Source: Clostridium folliculivorans (GTDB lineage Bacteria > Bacillota > Clostridia > Clostridiales > Clostridiaceae). From it: 64,000 nucleotides of DNA. The notes under the pieces are model-generated. The model was not told the DNA's origin and searched no databases. It saw only the letters and a list, made by a program, of their open reading frames with translations. Positions 37,670 through 46,970 of this stretch are shown here, piece after piece. Position 1 is the stretch's first letter, and each line of letters begins with the position of its first letter. The position numbers and the translations under genes are program-made. The stretch is taken from positions 186,001-250,000 of the forward strand of contig NZ_BQXY01000005.1 of the NCBI RefSeq assembly GCF_024341905.1, read 5' to 3'.

Positions 37670-39511
37670 TTATTGATTTATGGTGTCATTTCTTATCTGT
37701 TCTAAGTCAGCATTATCAAAGTCAGAGACAACTTTAATAACACCGTAAACATTATTATCTTTTTCAATAAAATAAGTTTCTTCTTTATCGAATTTCATAT
37801 TTAACTTTCCAAGATAATTGCTTATTGTAAAGCTATTAACCTTAGTGTTAGTAGTAAAACCTATAATGTCATACTTACCATCAGCATTATTCATACCATT
37901 TAAATTAAGAGAAACGTTAGCTGTGAGACCTTTTTTGAATACCCAAACTAAAGGTTCAAATTCGTTGTTATTAGCTTTAATCGAAAGATTTTGTGTTACA
38001 CCATTAATTTTAGCTTTTACAACCATTTTATCAGTAGGTACCTTAGAGATAGGTTGACCATATAATTGTGGTTCTTGAGCAGCTCCTCCAGTAGGAGAGC
38101 AGCAACTTGCGCCAGCAGCAGATTGTTGTTGATCTGATTGAGCCTTAGAAATGTCTTCTTGAGACACATTGCCTAAATTATCAACAACTTTGATCTTACC
38201 TGTAATCATACCCATCCAGCAGCTATAATCAATATCTTTATCAGTAGGTGTAAATTCTATTACATTTTCACCTGATTTTAGTTTTTTACTTATGTTTAGA
38301 CTGGGAAATACAATTTCGTTATTGCAAGAAGTTATGAGTTTTCCATCTATAACTATCTTGGCTGGCACGTTTTTTTGAAGAAATACTACATTAGGGGAAT
38401 AACCTTTGCTATCTGCAGTTAAGTTAATAACTTGCTTTCCATCTACTAATTTCCCCTTGTTATCATCAGACATCTTAACATTAGAAGCTAAATTTTTGCT
38501 GCTTAAAATAGACATAGGTGATATATTAAAGCCCATTAGAGTAAATCCTCTGTTAGCCATGATAAATCCTAATAATATAACTACAATTCCGCTGACTTTT
38601 AGTAGTTTTTTAGTCTTACCGCTGTTAAGAAAACTTGCAGCAACTCCAAATGTAAGCATAAGTGGAATAGTACCTAAGGCGAAAATGAACATAGAAATTG
38701 CACCTCTAATTGGACTACCAGTAGCAAGAGCATATAATTGCATTGTTTGAAGAGGGCCGCAAGGCATCAAGCCGTTCAAAAGACCTACAATTAGTGGTTT
38801 ACCTGTTAGTGATCTTTTTGTATTACAGTTCGACCATGGAAGTTTGATGTTAATAGATCTAAAAAATTTAAACCCAGCCAAATTAAATCCCATTATTACC
38901 ATAAAAACTCCGGCAATTATAGATATTAATGCTTGAGTCCCTATAGTTATAGTAAATACAGATCCTATAGCACCTACTATCCCACCTAATAGAGTATAAG
39001 ATATTAATCTTCCAAAGTTATAAAAAAGTGAAGGTTTTAGATTTGAAAACTTATTTACACCTTTTATTGATATACTTTGAGAAAGCATTATACCTCCACA
39101 CATACCTACGCAATGCAGAGAAGTGAAGATGCCTATTACAAAGAGCATAACGTATGTAGTATTTGTTCCTAGTTTAGAACTCATATCAAAGCCGATAGAA
39201 TTTTGCCCTAATTTTATAAATACAAATGCTATAAATATTATTGCAATTATAGGTAGTATTTCAGTTTTAGCAGAATTACTACTTTGGGATAAAGTATTTC
39301 CTGTGACTGTATAACCTATATCTTCTATTGTTGAACATATTTTCCCATAAGAGCACTTTTCATTGTCAAATTTCACATAAACTGATGAGTTCTTATAACT
39401 GGCTTTTACTTCTAAGATACCAGAAAGAGTTTTTAAAGAATTGGATATTCTATTTTCGCAAGAAGTACAGGTCATGTCGTTAACGCTAAGGTTTATACTT
39501 TTTATTGCCAT
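37670..39511 (-). CDS. HMA / TauE-SafE-like membrane / cupredoxin-like fusion, probable copper handling
   Basis: A 613-residue fusion. The N-terminal heavy-metal-associated domain has CTSC at residues 15-18. Then come a span, and a DsbD/TauE-SafE-like membrane domain of about six spans starting SLHCVGMCGGIML (paired Cys) with GLLNGLMPCGPLQTM. The C-terminal half carries two beta-rich cupredoxin-like segments (SYSPNVVFLQKNVPAKIVIDG... and NEFEPLVWVFKKGLTANV), separated by a SCCSP motif. This architecture is found in anaerobic Firmicutes and is linked to Cu+ or thiol-disulfide export; the role is inferred. ATG at 39511 follows AGGAG; a GTG three codons earlier is rejected. Confidence 0.82.
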   Translation of the reverse strand: MAIKSINLSVNDMTCTSCENRISNSLKTLSGILEVKASYKNSSVYVKFDNEKCSYGKICSTIEDIGYTVTGNTLSQSSNSAKTEILPIIAIIFIAFVFIKLGQNSIGFDMSSKLGTNTTYVMLFVIGIFTSLHCVGMCGGIMLSQSISIKGVNKFSNLKPSLFYNFGRLISYTLLGGIVGAIGSVFTITIGTQALISIIAGVFMVIMGFNLAGFKFFRSINIKLPWSNCNTKRSLTGKPLIVGLLNGLMPCGPLQTMQLYALATGSPIRGAISMFIFALGTIPLMLTFGVAASFLNSGKTKKLLKVSGIVVILLGFIMANRGFTLMGFNISPMSILSSKNLASNVKMSDDNKGKLVDGKQVINLTADSKGYSPNVVFLQKNVPAKIVIDGKLITSCNNEIVFPSLNISKKLKSGENVIEFTPTDKDIDYSCWMGMITGKIKVVDNLGNVSQEDISKAQSDQQQSAAGASCCSPTGGAAQEPQLYGQPISKVPTDKMVVKAKINGVTQNLSIKANNNEFEPLVWVFKKGLTANVSLNLNGMNNADGKYDIIGFTTNTKVNSFTISNYLGKLNMKFDKEETYFIEKDNNVYGVIKVVSDFDNADLEQIRNDTINQ

Positions 39512-39658
39512 TTTTATCACTCCTATAACATTTTACACCTCAAATTTATTTATCTTACGGATTATTTGTTTGTGAAAAATATCAGTATACTATTAATGAT
39601 ATCCATTTTATATGAATTCTTTATGAAGAAATAGAGAAAAGTTAATACTAAAATAAAA

Positions 39659-39682
39659 ACTACCAGAAATAATTCTGGTAGT
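39659..39682 (-). terminator. Terminator after the OhrR-like gene
   Basis: The perfect stem ACTACCAGAA/TTCTGGTAGT with a 4-base loop has T-rich tails on both strands. It lies just beyond the stop of the MarR gene and could also block transcription from the opposite side. Confidence 0.88.
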
Positions 39683-39689
39683 TTTTATA

Positions 39690-40133
39690 CTATCTCATTG
39701 ATTCTAGCAAAGCTTTCATACTTTCTCTTATACTAAAAAGTTTTTCTGGTGATAGCTTTGTATTTTCCAATAACTTTTGAGGAATGCATCCAGCTGACAA
39801 CTTTTTGTTCTTGCCTTCTTCAGTAAGCTTAATTATAACATTTCTTTCGTCTTCTTTATCTCTAATTCTTTCTATTAAATTAGAAGCTTCTAACTTTTTT
39901 AATAATGGTGTTAAAGTACCGGAATCAAGATATAATTTGTTTCCTAATTCTTTTACAGTTACACCATCCTTTTCCCAAAGCGAAAGTAGAGTTATATACT
40001 GTGTATAAGTAAGACCTAACTCGTCAAGATAAGGTCTATACCCTTTAATTATCTCTTTGGAACAAGCGTAAATAGCAAAGCATAGCTGGTTATCTAATTT
40101 TAACATCTCATCTTTTAATTCGTTATCTTCCAT
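39690..40133 (-). CDS. ohrR: OhrR-like MarR family peroxide sensor
   Basis: A 147-residue MarR winged-helix protein. The N-terminal LDNQLCFAIYACSKEI places Cys 18 exactly where OhrR proteins carry their peroxide-reactive cysteine, with Tyr 22 nearby; a second Cys (24) is also present. The recognition helix region is LYLDSGTLTPLLKKLEA. It starts 2 bp after the stop of a glutathione peroxidase gene, so the sensor and its likely target are co-transcribed. OhrR-type boxes precede both peroxidase genes. Confidence 0.88.
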   Translation of the reverse strand: MEDNELKDEMLKLDNQLCFAIYACSKEIIKGYRPYLDELGLTYTQYITLLSLWEKDGVTVKELGNKLYLDSGTLTPLLKKLEASNLIERIRDKEDERNVIIKLTEEGKNKKLSAGCIPQKLLENTKLSPEKLFSIRESMKALLESMR

Positions 40134-40135
40134 TG

Positions 40136-40618
40136 TTACACGTCCTTTAAAAGTTTATTTATATCCTCCTCAATCTTTGAAGGTGATGTAGTTGGTGCGA
40201 ACCTGTCTACTACATTTCCATTTGAATCAACTAAGAATTTTGTGAAATTCCACTTAACAGCTTTATTCAAAATTCCACCTTTTTGAGAAGTTAAATATTT
40301 GTAGATAGGATGAGCGTTTTCACCATTTACATCAACCTTCTCAAACATTTTAAAAGTTACTCCATAGTTTAGCAGACAAAAACTTTTGATTTCTTCACTG
40401 TTTCCTGGATCTTGACTAGCAAATTGGTTGCAAGGGAATCCAAGAATCTCAAAGTTTTTACCTCTAAGTTTATTGTACAAATCCTCTAGCTCTTTAAATT
40501 GAGGTGTGAGACCACACTTACTTGCAGTGTTTACTATAAGTAATACTTTACCCTTATAATCAGAAAAGTCAACCTCACGCCCATCTATATCTATAGCTTT
40601 AAAATCATATATACTCAT
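40136..40618 (-). CDS. Glutathione peroxidase family thiol peroxidase, copy 1
   Basis: A 160-residue Cys-type GPx. The catalytic Cys 35 (NTASKCGLTPQ, read from a normal Cys codon, not TGA), Gln in GFPCNQFASQ and Trp in VKWNFTKFLVD complete the site. Clostridia make no glutathione, so bacterial enzymes of this type normally use thioredoxin. It is first gene of a gpx-ohrR unit. Confidence 0.93.
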   Translation of the reverse strand: MSIYDFKAIDIDGREVDFSDYKGKVLLIVNTASKCGLTPQFKELEDLYNKLRGKNFEILGFPCNQFASQDPGNSEEIKSFCLLNYGVTFKMFEKVDVNGENAHPIYKYLTSQKGGILNKAVKWNFTKFLVDSNGNVVDRFAPTTSPSKIEEDINKLLKDV

Positions 40619-40648
40619 TTTTAATACCTCCGATAATATTGAGTTTGA

Positions 40649-40675
40649 TTAAATTGCATAAAATTGAATTGATAG
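40649..40675 (-). promoter_or_regulatory. OhrR-type operator upstream of gpx copy 1
   Basis: TTAAATTGCATAAAATTGAA followed by TTGATAG resembles the known OhrR box (TACAATTAAATTGTATACAA type). It matches the site at 41361 at most positions. It is 31 bp before the ATG. Confidence 0.7.
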
Positions 40676-40783
40676 TATAAATATATCATTTATATATTTG
40701 AATGTAAATAGGTCTTCTTTAACGAATTAAAATTAGAAATATTATTATATATATTGAAATTAGAATCATCGATAATATATTAA

Positions 40784-41329
40784 TTATAATAAAGCTTCTA
40801 TATAACTTTCCATGCTTAAAGGATCAACTGGAGATTCAAATCTTCCGATTATTTTACCATTCCTATCAACAAGGAATTTAGTGAAGTTCCATTTTATGGA
40901 ATCGTCGATTAGAGATTCAGGAAAGTTTTCTTCTAAAAATGCATTAAAAAACTTTTGTTGAGGATCATTTAAGTTAAAACCTCTAAAAGGTTTTTCTGAT
41001 ATAAGATAATTAAATAATGGAAGAGAATCCTTACCGCGAACATCAGATTTTTCAAACATATCAAATGTTACTCCATAGTTTATTGAGCAAACTTTTTTTA
41101 CGTCTTCATTTGAGCCAGGTTCTTGGTTTTCAAATTGATTTGAAGGAAAACCTAAAATCTCTAGCCCCTTATCTTTATATTTTTCATATAATTTTTGTAG
41201 ATCTTCAAGTTGTGGGGCAAAACCACATTTAGTTGCAGTATTAACAATGATTAAAACTTTACCTTCATACTTAGATAATTCGATTTCTTTTCCATCGATG
41301 TTGTTTACTTTAAAATCATAAATAGACAT
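40784..41329 (-). CDS. Glutathione peroxidase family thiol peroxidase, copy 2
   Basis: A 181-residue Cys-type GPx paralogous to the gene at 40136. It has Cys 35 (NTATKCGFAPQ), Gln in GFPSNQFENQ and Trp in IKWNFTKFLVDRNG. It has an extra ~20-residue loop near 115-140 (FRGFNLNDPQQKFFNAFLEE) that the shorter paralogue lacks. It is transcribed separately, with an OhrR-like box in its own promoter. Confidence 0.93.
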   Translation of the reverse strand: MSIYDFKVNNIDGKEIELSKYEGKVLIIVNTATKCGFAPQLEDLQKLYEKYKDKGLEILGFPSNQFENQEPGSNEDVKKVCSINYGVTFDMFEKSDVRGKDSLPLFNYLISEKPFRGFNLNDPQQKFFNAFLEENFPESLIDDSIKWNFTKFLVDRNGKIIGRFESPVDPLSMESYIEALL

Positions 41330-41360
41330 TTAAAACATCTCCTAATTATATATTATAAAA

Positions 41361-41387
41361 TTAAATTGTATAAAACTGAATTGTATA
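41361..41387 (-). promoter_or_regulatory. OhrR-type operator upstream of gpx copy 2
   Basis: TTAAATTGTATAAAACTGAA followed by TTGTATA is the best OhrR-box match in the window. On the minus strand it lies over a probable promoter, with TATAAT seen at about 41353-41358. Confidence 0.75.
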
Positions 41388-41467
41388 CACATATAATAGC
41401 ATGGAAAGTTTTTATTGTAAATAAAAATATTGAAAATTACATTTAAAGATTTAAATTATGATTATAT

Positions 41468-41565
41468 ATGGATGTGCACTTCATTATAAAATATTTATTT
41501 TCAAATTCACATATAAGAACCCAGAGGAGTTATAAAAATAAATTTCGGAGCAAAGTAATCCATCT
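41468..41565 (+). repeat. Family A dispersed repeat, copy A6 (degenerate)
   Basis: The left end GATGTGCACTTCATTATAAA and the right part AAAAATAAATTTCGG...CATC follow the family layout, but both inner arms are mutated. Confidence 0.65.
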
Positions 41566-41670
41566 TTATTGTTAGTAGGAGAGTGCAGATAAATCAAGTG
41601 AAACGTTGACATTTCAATGTATTAGTGCTATATTTAGTCATGTATTTAAAACCTTATAAGGGGTAATATT

Positions 41671-42087
41671 ATGAAGATAACACAAGAAGTAGATTATGCT
41701 TTAAGAGTCGTTTTATACTTTTGCAAACTAGATTACGGTACAAAGATAGAAGCAAGATCAATATCGGAACATGAAAAAGTTCCTATAAGATTTTTGCTTA
41801 AGATACTTAGAAAATTGACACATGCGAAGATTGTTAGTTCTTATAGAGGTGTTAATGGAGGTTATTCATTAGCAAGGCTTCCACAAGAAATACATTTGAA
41901 TGATGTTATACAAGCAATAGATGGACCTACTTATGTTGCAAAATGTATAGGTGAGCCTGAAATATGTAATGCCAATAGATCTGGAAGATGTCAGTTACAT
42001 AATGCTTTGAATAGCATTCAAAATATAGTTAATGAACAGCTCAATGGTATAACCTTTGATGATATAATGAATAATAGAGTTAATTAG
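41671..42087 (+). CDS. Rrf2 family regulator with three candidate Fe-S cysteines
   Basis: A 138-residue winged-helix protein: MKITQEVDYALRVVLYF at the N terminus, VPIRFLLKILRKL recognition region, and GVNGGYSLAR wing. Cys 92, 99 and 107 (KCIGEPEIC...GRC) are spaced 6 and 7 residues apart, like cluster-binding IscR/NsrR/RirA proteins, so a redox, iron or NO sensor is plausible. It has no target gene next to it and is monocistronic. Confidence 0.88.
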   Translation: MKITQEVDYALRVVLYFCKLDYGTKIEARSISEHEKVPIRFLLKILRKLTHAKIVSSYRGVNGGYSLARLPQEIHLNDVIQAIDGPTYVAKCIGEPEICNANRSGRCQLHNALNSIQNIVNEQLNGITFDDIMNNRVN

Positions 42088-42113
42088 GGATGAATATTCC
42101 CTAATTTTTTTAT
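42082..42113 (+). terminator. Terminator of the Rrf2 gene
   Basis: The stem AATTAGGGA/TCCCTAATT overlaps the stop codon and is followed by seven T. Confidence 0.9.
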
Positions 42114-42174
42114 TCTTTAAAAGATTATAGTAAGTTAAAATCCTTGGATAACTAAAATTTATGCTTTTTTATTA

Positions 42175-42210
42175 ATGCTATTGAGTTTCTTACTCAATAG
42201 CATTTTTTTA
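42175..42210 (+). terminator. Second terminator with no evident gene before it
   Basis: A perfect 12-bp stem ATGCTATTGAGT/ACTCAATAGCAT, 5-base loop and T7. It lies 62 bp after the Rrf2 terminator and is not preceded by any coding sequence; it may be a back-up terminator or a leftover from a lost gene. Confidence 0.85.
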
Positions 42211-42237
42211 CTTTCTAGACCAGTATAAAATTTTTGG

Positions 42238-42342
42238 TATAGATGTGCCACTTCGAACAGAAATCTATTTTTAAAACTCTCACGGTTTCTGGTGAGAGAA
42301 TTTAAAAATAATAAGTTTTATTACGAAGTGGTACATCCATAA
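42238..42342 (-). repeat. Family A dispersed repeat, copy A7 (inverted)
   Basis: The ends AGATGTGCCACTTCG and CGAAGTGGTACATC are conserved, and the inner CTCTCACGG...GGTGAGAG is intact. It is read in the opposite orientation to A1-A6. Confidence 0.84.
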
Positions 42343-42369
42343 CTAAACTTAGCAATATTAAGTGGTTAT

Positions 42370-42420
42370 AAAGAGTCGGATGTATAACCTATTAATTGCA
42401 ACACGGTACTTTAATAGCAT
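42370..42420 (+). repeat. Family B fragment, copy B3
   Basis: It retains the right two thirds of family B: AGAGTCGGATG through ACACGGTACTTTAATAGC. The left third is missing. Confidence 0.6.
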
Positions 42421-42545
42421 ATTTTGTTTTTATAAATAAACTAAAGTTAAGAAAATTATAAAATAGGATAATAAAAAGTGTTTTAAGAAATAATAAGCAT
42501 AGTTAAGTCTAAAAAACTTTTATTTAGTACTAAAGGGAGAATGCT

Positions 42546-43841
42546 ATGGAAGAAAATTTAATCACAAGCATTTTATTAGTAGTAGTATTAATTGCTATAA
42601 ATGCATTTCTTGTAGCAGCTGAAATGTCCATAGTCTCTTTAAATAAAAATAGAATAGGAATTTTAGCTGATAAGGGAGATAAAAAAGCTATATTACTTAG
42701 AAATCTTACCAAGGAACCAAGCAGATTTTTAGCAACTATTCAAGTTGGGATAACTCTTGCAGGTTTCTTCGCCAGTGCATCCGCAGCGACAAGCTTATCA
42801 AATAGCTTTGCAAGATTTTTATACCAAAATAATGTACCCTACAGTGACCAAATTGCATTAGTGATTATAACAATTGTAATATCGTATTTTACGTTAGTGC
42901 TAGGTGAACTATTTCCTAAAAGATTGGCTCTAAAAAAATCTGAATCTGTGGCCATGTTTACAGTAAAACCTATAGTTATGATATCTAAAGTTACAGTACC
43001 ATTTGTAAAATTTCTTTCTTTCTCAACCAATCTTTTAATAAGATTATTTGGAATAGATATGAATAACATGGAAGAAAGAGTATCGGAAGAAGAAATAAAA
43101 TCAATGATAGAAGTAGGAAAAGAGCATGGTGTAATCAATGAAACAGAAAGAGAAATGATTAATGGAATATTTAGGTTTGATGACAAACTGGCTAAAGAGG
43201 TTATGATACCTAGAACCGAAGTATTCATGTTAGACGGTGATGAAAAAATCGCAGATGTTATAGAAGAAATAGTACATGAGAAGTTTTCTAGGATACCTAT
43301 ATACGAAGATGAAGTGGATAATATAATTGGAATTTTATATACTAAGGATATTTTTAGCCAATTTATAACCAAAAATATAGAAGATATAGAACTTAATAAA
43401 TTAGTTAGAGAGCCCTATTTTGTACCTGAAACAAAACATATAGATGAACTTTTTAAGGATATAAAGGAAACTAAAAGTCATATGGCTATATTGATAGATG
43501 AATATGGAGGCTTTTCAGGGATAGTTACTTTAGAAGACCTAGTAGAAGAAGTGATGGGAAATATATCAGATGAATATGATGAAGATGAACAAGAGATAAG
43601 AAAAATTGATGACAAAACATATAGTGTGGATGGACTTTTATCTATATACAGAGTTAATGAAATACTTAATTTGAATATTAATTCTGAGGATACAGATACT
43701 ATTGGAGGATTTGTTCTTGAAATGCTTGGAACTATTCCTAAGAATATAGAAAATTCGGTAGTAAATTACGATAACATAACCTTAAAAATTGAAGAGATGA
43801 GTGTAAAAAGAGTAGAAAGAGTGAGGATATTTATACAATGA
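42546..43841 (+). CDS. CNNM/CorC-HlyC-type membrane protein (hemolysin-like), paralogue 2
   Basis: A 431-residue protein with the same DUF21-CBS-CBS-CorC order as 30650-31966 and strong identity throughout. Matching segments include ATIQVGITLAGFFASASAATSL, AKEVMIPRTEVF and MAILIDEYGGFSGIVTLEDL. It is a likely ion-homeostasis membrane protein. The ATG follows AAGGGAG. Both paralogues are flanked by family A/B repeats. Confidence 0.9.
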   Translation: MEENLITSILLVVVLIAINAFLVAAEMSIVSLNKNRIGILADKGDKKAILLRNLTKEPSRFLATIQVGITLAGFFASASAATSLSNSFARFLYQNNVPYSDQIALVIITIVISYFTLVLGELFPKRLALKKSESVAMFTVKPIVMISKVTVPFVKFLSFSTNLLIRLFGIDMNNMEERVSEEEIKSMIEVGKEHGVINETEREMINGIFRFDDKLAKEVMIPRTEVFMLDGDEKIADVIEEIVHEKFSRIPIYEDEVDNIIGILYTKDIFSQFITKNIEDIELNKLVREPYFVPETKHIDELFKDIKETKSHMAILIDEYGGFSGIVTLEDLVEEVMGNISDEYDEDEQEIRKIDDKTYSVDGLLSIYRVNEILNLNINSEDTDTIGGFVLEMLGTIPKNIENSVVNYDNITLKIEEMSVKRVERVRIFIQ

Positions 43842-43844
43842 CAG

Positions 43845-43877
43845 ATGCAAAGGTTGATTTAATCTTTGCATTTTTTA
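43845..43877 (+). terminator. Terminator of CNNM paralogue 2
   Basis: The stem ATGCAAAGGTT/AATCTTTGCAT and a six-T run lie three bases after the stop codon. Confidence 0.88.
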
Positions 43878-44159
43878 CTGAATAGAAAAGTATATAAGCT
43901 TCGTTCATAAATAACCATGTGTAAGTACTATGATGAAATGAAGGAGGATTCTTTAGATACAACAGTTTTAAGAAATAATATATTATAAATATGCATTAAT
44001 CAATAACTAAAATGAATGTAAAGTTATATTTTTTATGCATTTATACCTAAGTACTATGCACAAATGATAGAAAACAGAATATTTAGAATATTGAATGGAT
44101 ACCTATATAGGTGCAAGCTTTTAGCAAGTATTACAGAAAAGAATACTGGAGAAAAAATA
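43878..44159 (+). other. Intergenic region upstream of the ARG boxes
   Basis: No gene was accepted here. A 23-codon frame (43917-43988) starting MCKYYDEMKEDSLD exists but has no ribosome site before it. No T-box features such as GGTGGNACC were found. Confidence 0.4.
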
Positions 44160-44220
44160 TGAATAAAAATTTATTCAAAAGTATTGCATAATTATGAAGA
44201 ATGAATGTATAATTATAACA
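44160..44220 (+). promoter_or_regulatory. argG promoter covered by three ArgR (ARG) boxes
   Basis: Three ARG-box-like dyads are seen: TGAATAAAAATTTATTCA (44160-44177), TGCATAATTATGAA (44185-44198) and TGTATAATTATAACA (44206-44220), spaced 25 and 21 bp. They overlap a promoter with -35 TTGCAT (44184-44189) and -10 TATAAT (44208-44213), 18-bp spacer. Arginine-dependent repression by an ArgR outside the window is the simple reading. Confidence 0.85.
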
Positions 44221-44253
44221 TGTTTTAAATGAAGAAAATGGAGGGTGTTTTTA

Positions 44254-45459
44254 ATGGCGAAATTAAATAAGGTTGTTTTAGCATATTCAGGTGGACTTGA
44301 TACATCTATAATAATAACTTGGCTTAAGGAAAATTACGGTTGTGAAGTTGTAGCTGTAGTAGGAGATGTTGGTCAAGGAGATGAGTTAGAAGGCTTAAGA
44401 GATAGAGCAATAAATACTGGTGCTTCCGAATTTTACGTAGCTGATCTAAAAGAAGAATTAGTTAATGACTTTATTTTTCCTTGTCTAAAGGCAAATGCTA
44501 TATACGAGGGAAAGTATCTTTTAGGAACATCTTTTGCAAGACCTATAATAGCTAAAAGACTTGTAGAAATAGCAAAAAACGTAGGGGCAAATGCTATAGC
44601 TCACGGTTGTACCGGAAAAGGAAATGACCAAGTGAGATTTGAACTTGGAATTAAAGCATATGCACCAGAAATGAAGATAATAGCTCCTTGGAGAGAATGG
44701 GATATTAAGTCAAGAGACGAAGAAATAGATTATGCTATAGCAAAGAATATTCCTATAACTTTAACAAGAGAAACAAACTATAGTAAGGATAAGAACTTAT
44801 GGCATTTAAGCCATGAAGGTTTAGATTTAGAAAATCCAGAAAATGAACCAGACTATGATAAGATACTAGAACTTTCAGTATCTCCTGAAAAGGCTCCAGA
44901 TGTTCCTACTTATGTAACTTTATCTTTTGAACAAGGTATTCCTACGAAGATAGATGGAGTCGAATATGGTCCAGTTGAACTTATCAAAAAGCTTAATGAA
45001 ATAGGCGGCAAAAACGGAATTGGTATCATAGATCTTGTTGAGAATAGACTAGTAGGTATGAAATCAAGAGGAGTATATGAAACTCCAGGTGGAACGATTT
45101 TATATTATGCACATAAAGAACTAGAAACCTTATGTTTAGATAGAGAAACATCCCACTATAAAGAATTAGTTGCAACTAAGTTTGGAGAATTGGTTTACTT
45201 TGGTTTATGGTTTACTCCTTTAAGAGAAGCACTAAGTGCCTTTGTAGATAAGACACAAGAAACAGTTACTGGAGATGTGAAGTTAAAGCTTTATAAAGGA
45301 AATATAATTAATGCTGGAATAACATCACCATATTCTCTTTACAGTGAAGAAATAGCAACCTTTGGAGAAGATCAAGTTTATAACCAAAAGGATGCAGAAG
45401 GATTTATAAATCTATTCGGATTACCAATTACAGTTAAGTCAATGCTTTCAAAAAAATAG
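44254..45459 (+). CDS. argG: Argininosuccinate synthase
   Basis: It joins citrulline and aspartate with ATP to make argininosuccinate. The 401 residues begin [16 protein letters not shown], the N-type PP-loop, and contain [17 protein letters not shown] near 112 and [18 protein letters not shown] near 170. The start is the ATG at 44254 after GGAGGGTG, not the GTG three codons earlier. It is the first gene of the arginine cluster; argH follows after 10 bp. Confidence 0.98.
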   Translation: MAKLNKVVLAYSGGLDTSIIITWLKENYGCEVVAVVGDVGQGDELEGLRDRAINTGASEFYVADLKEELVNDFIFPCLKANAIYEGKYLLGTSFARPIIAKRLVEIAKNVGANAIAHGCTGKGNDQVRFELGIKAYAPEMKIIAPWREWDIKSRDEEIDYAIAKNIPITLTRETNYSKDKNLWHLSHEGLDLENPENEPDYDKILELSVSPEKAPDVPTYVTLSFEQGIPTKIDGVEYGPVELIKKLNEIGGKNGIGIIDLVENRLVGMKSRGVYETPGGTILYYAHKELETLCLDRETSHYKELVATKFGELVYFGLWFTPLREALSAFVDKTQETVTGDVKLKLYKGNIINAGITSPYSLYSEEIATFGEDQVYNQKDAEGFINLFGLPITVKSMLSKK

Positions 45460-45469
45460 GAGGTAAGTT

Positions 45470-46852
45470 ATGAAACTTTGGGGTGGAAGATTTCAAAAGG
45501 AAACAAACAGTTTAGTTAATGCATTTCATTCCTCTATATCTTTTGATTATAGATTATATGAAGAAGATATAAAGGGAAGCATAGCTCATGCAAAAATGCT
45601 TGCAAGCTGTAATGTTATTTCTTTTGATGATATGGAGAAGATTGTTGAAGGGCTTAAAAATATTTTAGCAAACATAGAAAATGGAAAAGTTAATTTTTCA
45701 GAAGATGCTGAAGATATACACATGAATGTAGAAACAATGCTTATAAGCAGCATAGGTGAAGTTGGTAAAAAGCTTCACACAGGAAGAAGTAGAAATGATC
45801 AAGTAGCATTGGATTTAAGAATGTATGTAAAAAAAGAAATTGATAAATTGAAAAACTTAATATTGAAGCTTGAAAATTCAATATATAAGATAGCATCTGA
45901 AAATGTTGATACCATAATGCCTGGATATACACATCTTCAAAAGGCACAGCCCATAACCTTTTGTCATCATTTGTTAGCTTATGGAGAAATGTTTAAAAGA
46001 GACTATTCAAGACTTGTGGATTGCTATAACAGGATGAATGTATCCCCACTTGGAAGTGGGGCTTTAGCAACTACCACTTATCCTCTTGACAGATACATGG
46101 TAGCGGAAGAATTGGGGTTCGATGACGTTACTATGAATAGCTTAGATGGTGTATCTGACAGAGATTATGTAATAGAACTTAATAGCGCTTTAGCAATAAT
46201 AATGATGCATTTATCGAGGTTTTCCGAGGAAATAATTCTTTGGTGTACTGGAGAATTTGGTTTTATAGAGCTTGATGATGGATTTTCTACAGGTTCCAGC
46301 ATAATGCCACAAAAGAAAAATCCAGATGTAGCAGAGCTTGTTAGAGGAAAGACAGGAAGAGTTTATGGGGGGCTTATAACTCTACTTACAATGATGAAGG
46401 GACTTCCTCTAGCTTATAACAAGGATATGCAGGAAGATAAAGAGGCTATTTTTGATAGTTTAGATACAGTTAAGTTATGTATAGATGTATTTAGTGATAT
46501 GCTTTCAACGGTGAAGGTTAATAAGGGTAGAATGAGAGATGCAGCTGGTGAAGGATTTACCAATGCTACCGATGGAGCAGATTATTTAGTTAAAAAAGGG
46601 ATGCCTTTTAGGGATGCTCATAAGGTGATTGGACAGCTGGTTTTTTATTGCATTGAAAAGAAAACAAAATTGGAAAATCTAACTTTAGAAGAATTCAAGG
46701 AGTTTTCAAGTTTATTTGACAAAGATATTTATGAAGCTTTAGATCTTAAAAATTGTGTTGAAAGAAGAGAAGTTGTAGGAGGACCGAGCAAGTCATCCGT
46801 GAATATACAATTAGATAATTTAAAATATTTTATTAAAAAAGAGCAGAAATAG
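45470..46852 (+). CDS. argH: Argininosuccinate lyase
   Basis: It splits argininosuccinate into arginine and fumarate. The 460 residues start [12 protein letters not shown], with [13 protein letters not shown] near 103, [12 protein letters not shown] near 150 and the superfamily signature [12 protein letters not shown] near 276. It starts 10 bp after argG behind AGGAGG, so the two form an operon. Confidence 0.98.
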   Translation: MKLWGGRFQKETNSLVNAFHSSISFDYRLYEEDIKGSIAHAKMLASCNVISFDDMEKIVEGLKNILANIENGKVNFSEDAEDIHMNVETMLISSIGEVGKKLHTGRSRNDQVALDLRMYVKKEIDKLKNLILKLENSIYKIASENVDTIMPGYTHLQKAQPITFCHHLLAYGEMFKRDYSRLVDCYNRMNVSPLGSGALATTTYPLDRYMVAEELGFDDVTMNSLDGVSDRDYVIELNSALAIIMMHLSRFSEEIILWCTGEFGFIELDDGFSTGSSIMPQKKNPDVAELVRGKTGRVYGGLITLLTMMKGLPLAYNKDMQEDKEAIFDSLDTVKLCIDVFSDMLSTVKVNKGRMRDAAGEGFTNATDGADYLVKKGMPFRDAHKVIGQLVFYCIEKKTKLENLTLEEFKEFSSLFDKDIYEALDLKNCVERREVVGGPSKSSVNIQLDNLKYFIKKEQK

Positions 46853-46865
46853 AAATGTAACATTT

Positions 46866-46953
46866 CAGTTTGAAGACTATTTTTAAAACTCCTCTTAGTT
46901 TTAAGAGGGGGATTTAAAAATATGAATTTGTATATGAAGTTGATACATTTATA
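46866..46953 (-). repeat. Decayed family A repeat, copy A8
   Basis: CTATTTTTAAAACTC...GAGGGGGATTTAAAAATA keeps the family core and TGAAGTTGATACAT the right end; the left end is lost. It lies between argH and argC. Confidence 0.55.
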
Positions 46954-46970
46954 GATAAGGGGGACGTTAA

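Larger units (their letters stand above)
42088..42545. other. Repeat-rich intergenic region between Rrf2 and CNNM paralogue 2
   Basis: A 458-bp stretch without a gene: two intrinsic terminators, the recurring tail motif, a family A copy, a truncated family B copy, then the CNNM 2 ribosome site. Confidence 0.6.

Noticed and set aside
40514..40514. Selenocysteine in the glutathione peroxidases
   Set aside because: The catalytic position is encoded by an ordinary cysteine codon in both genes, with no in-frame TGA.
43917..43988. 23-codon frame MCKYYDEMKEDS... before argG, considered as a leader peptide
   Set aside because: No ribosome site precedes it, it has no run of arginine codons, and no attenuator hairpin follows; ARG boxes already explain regulation.
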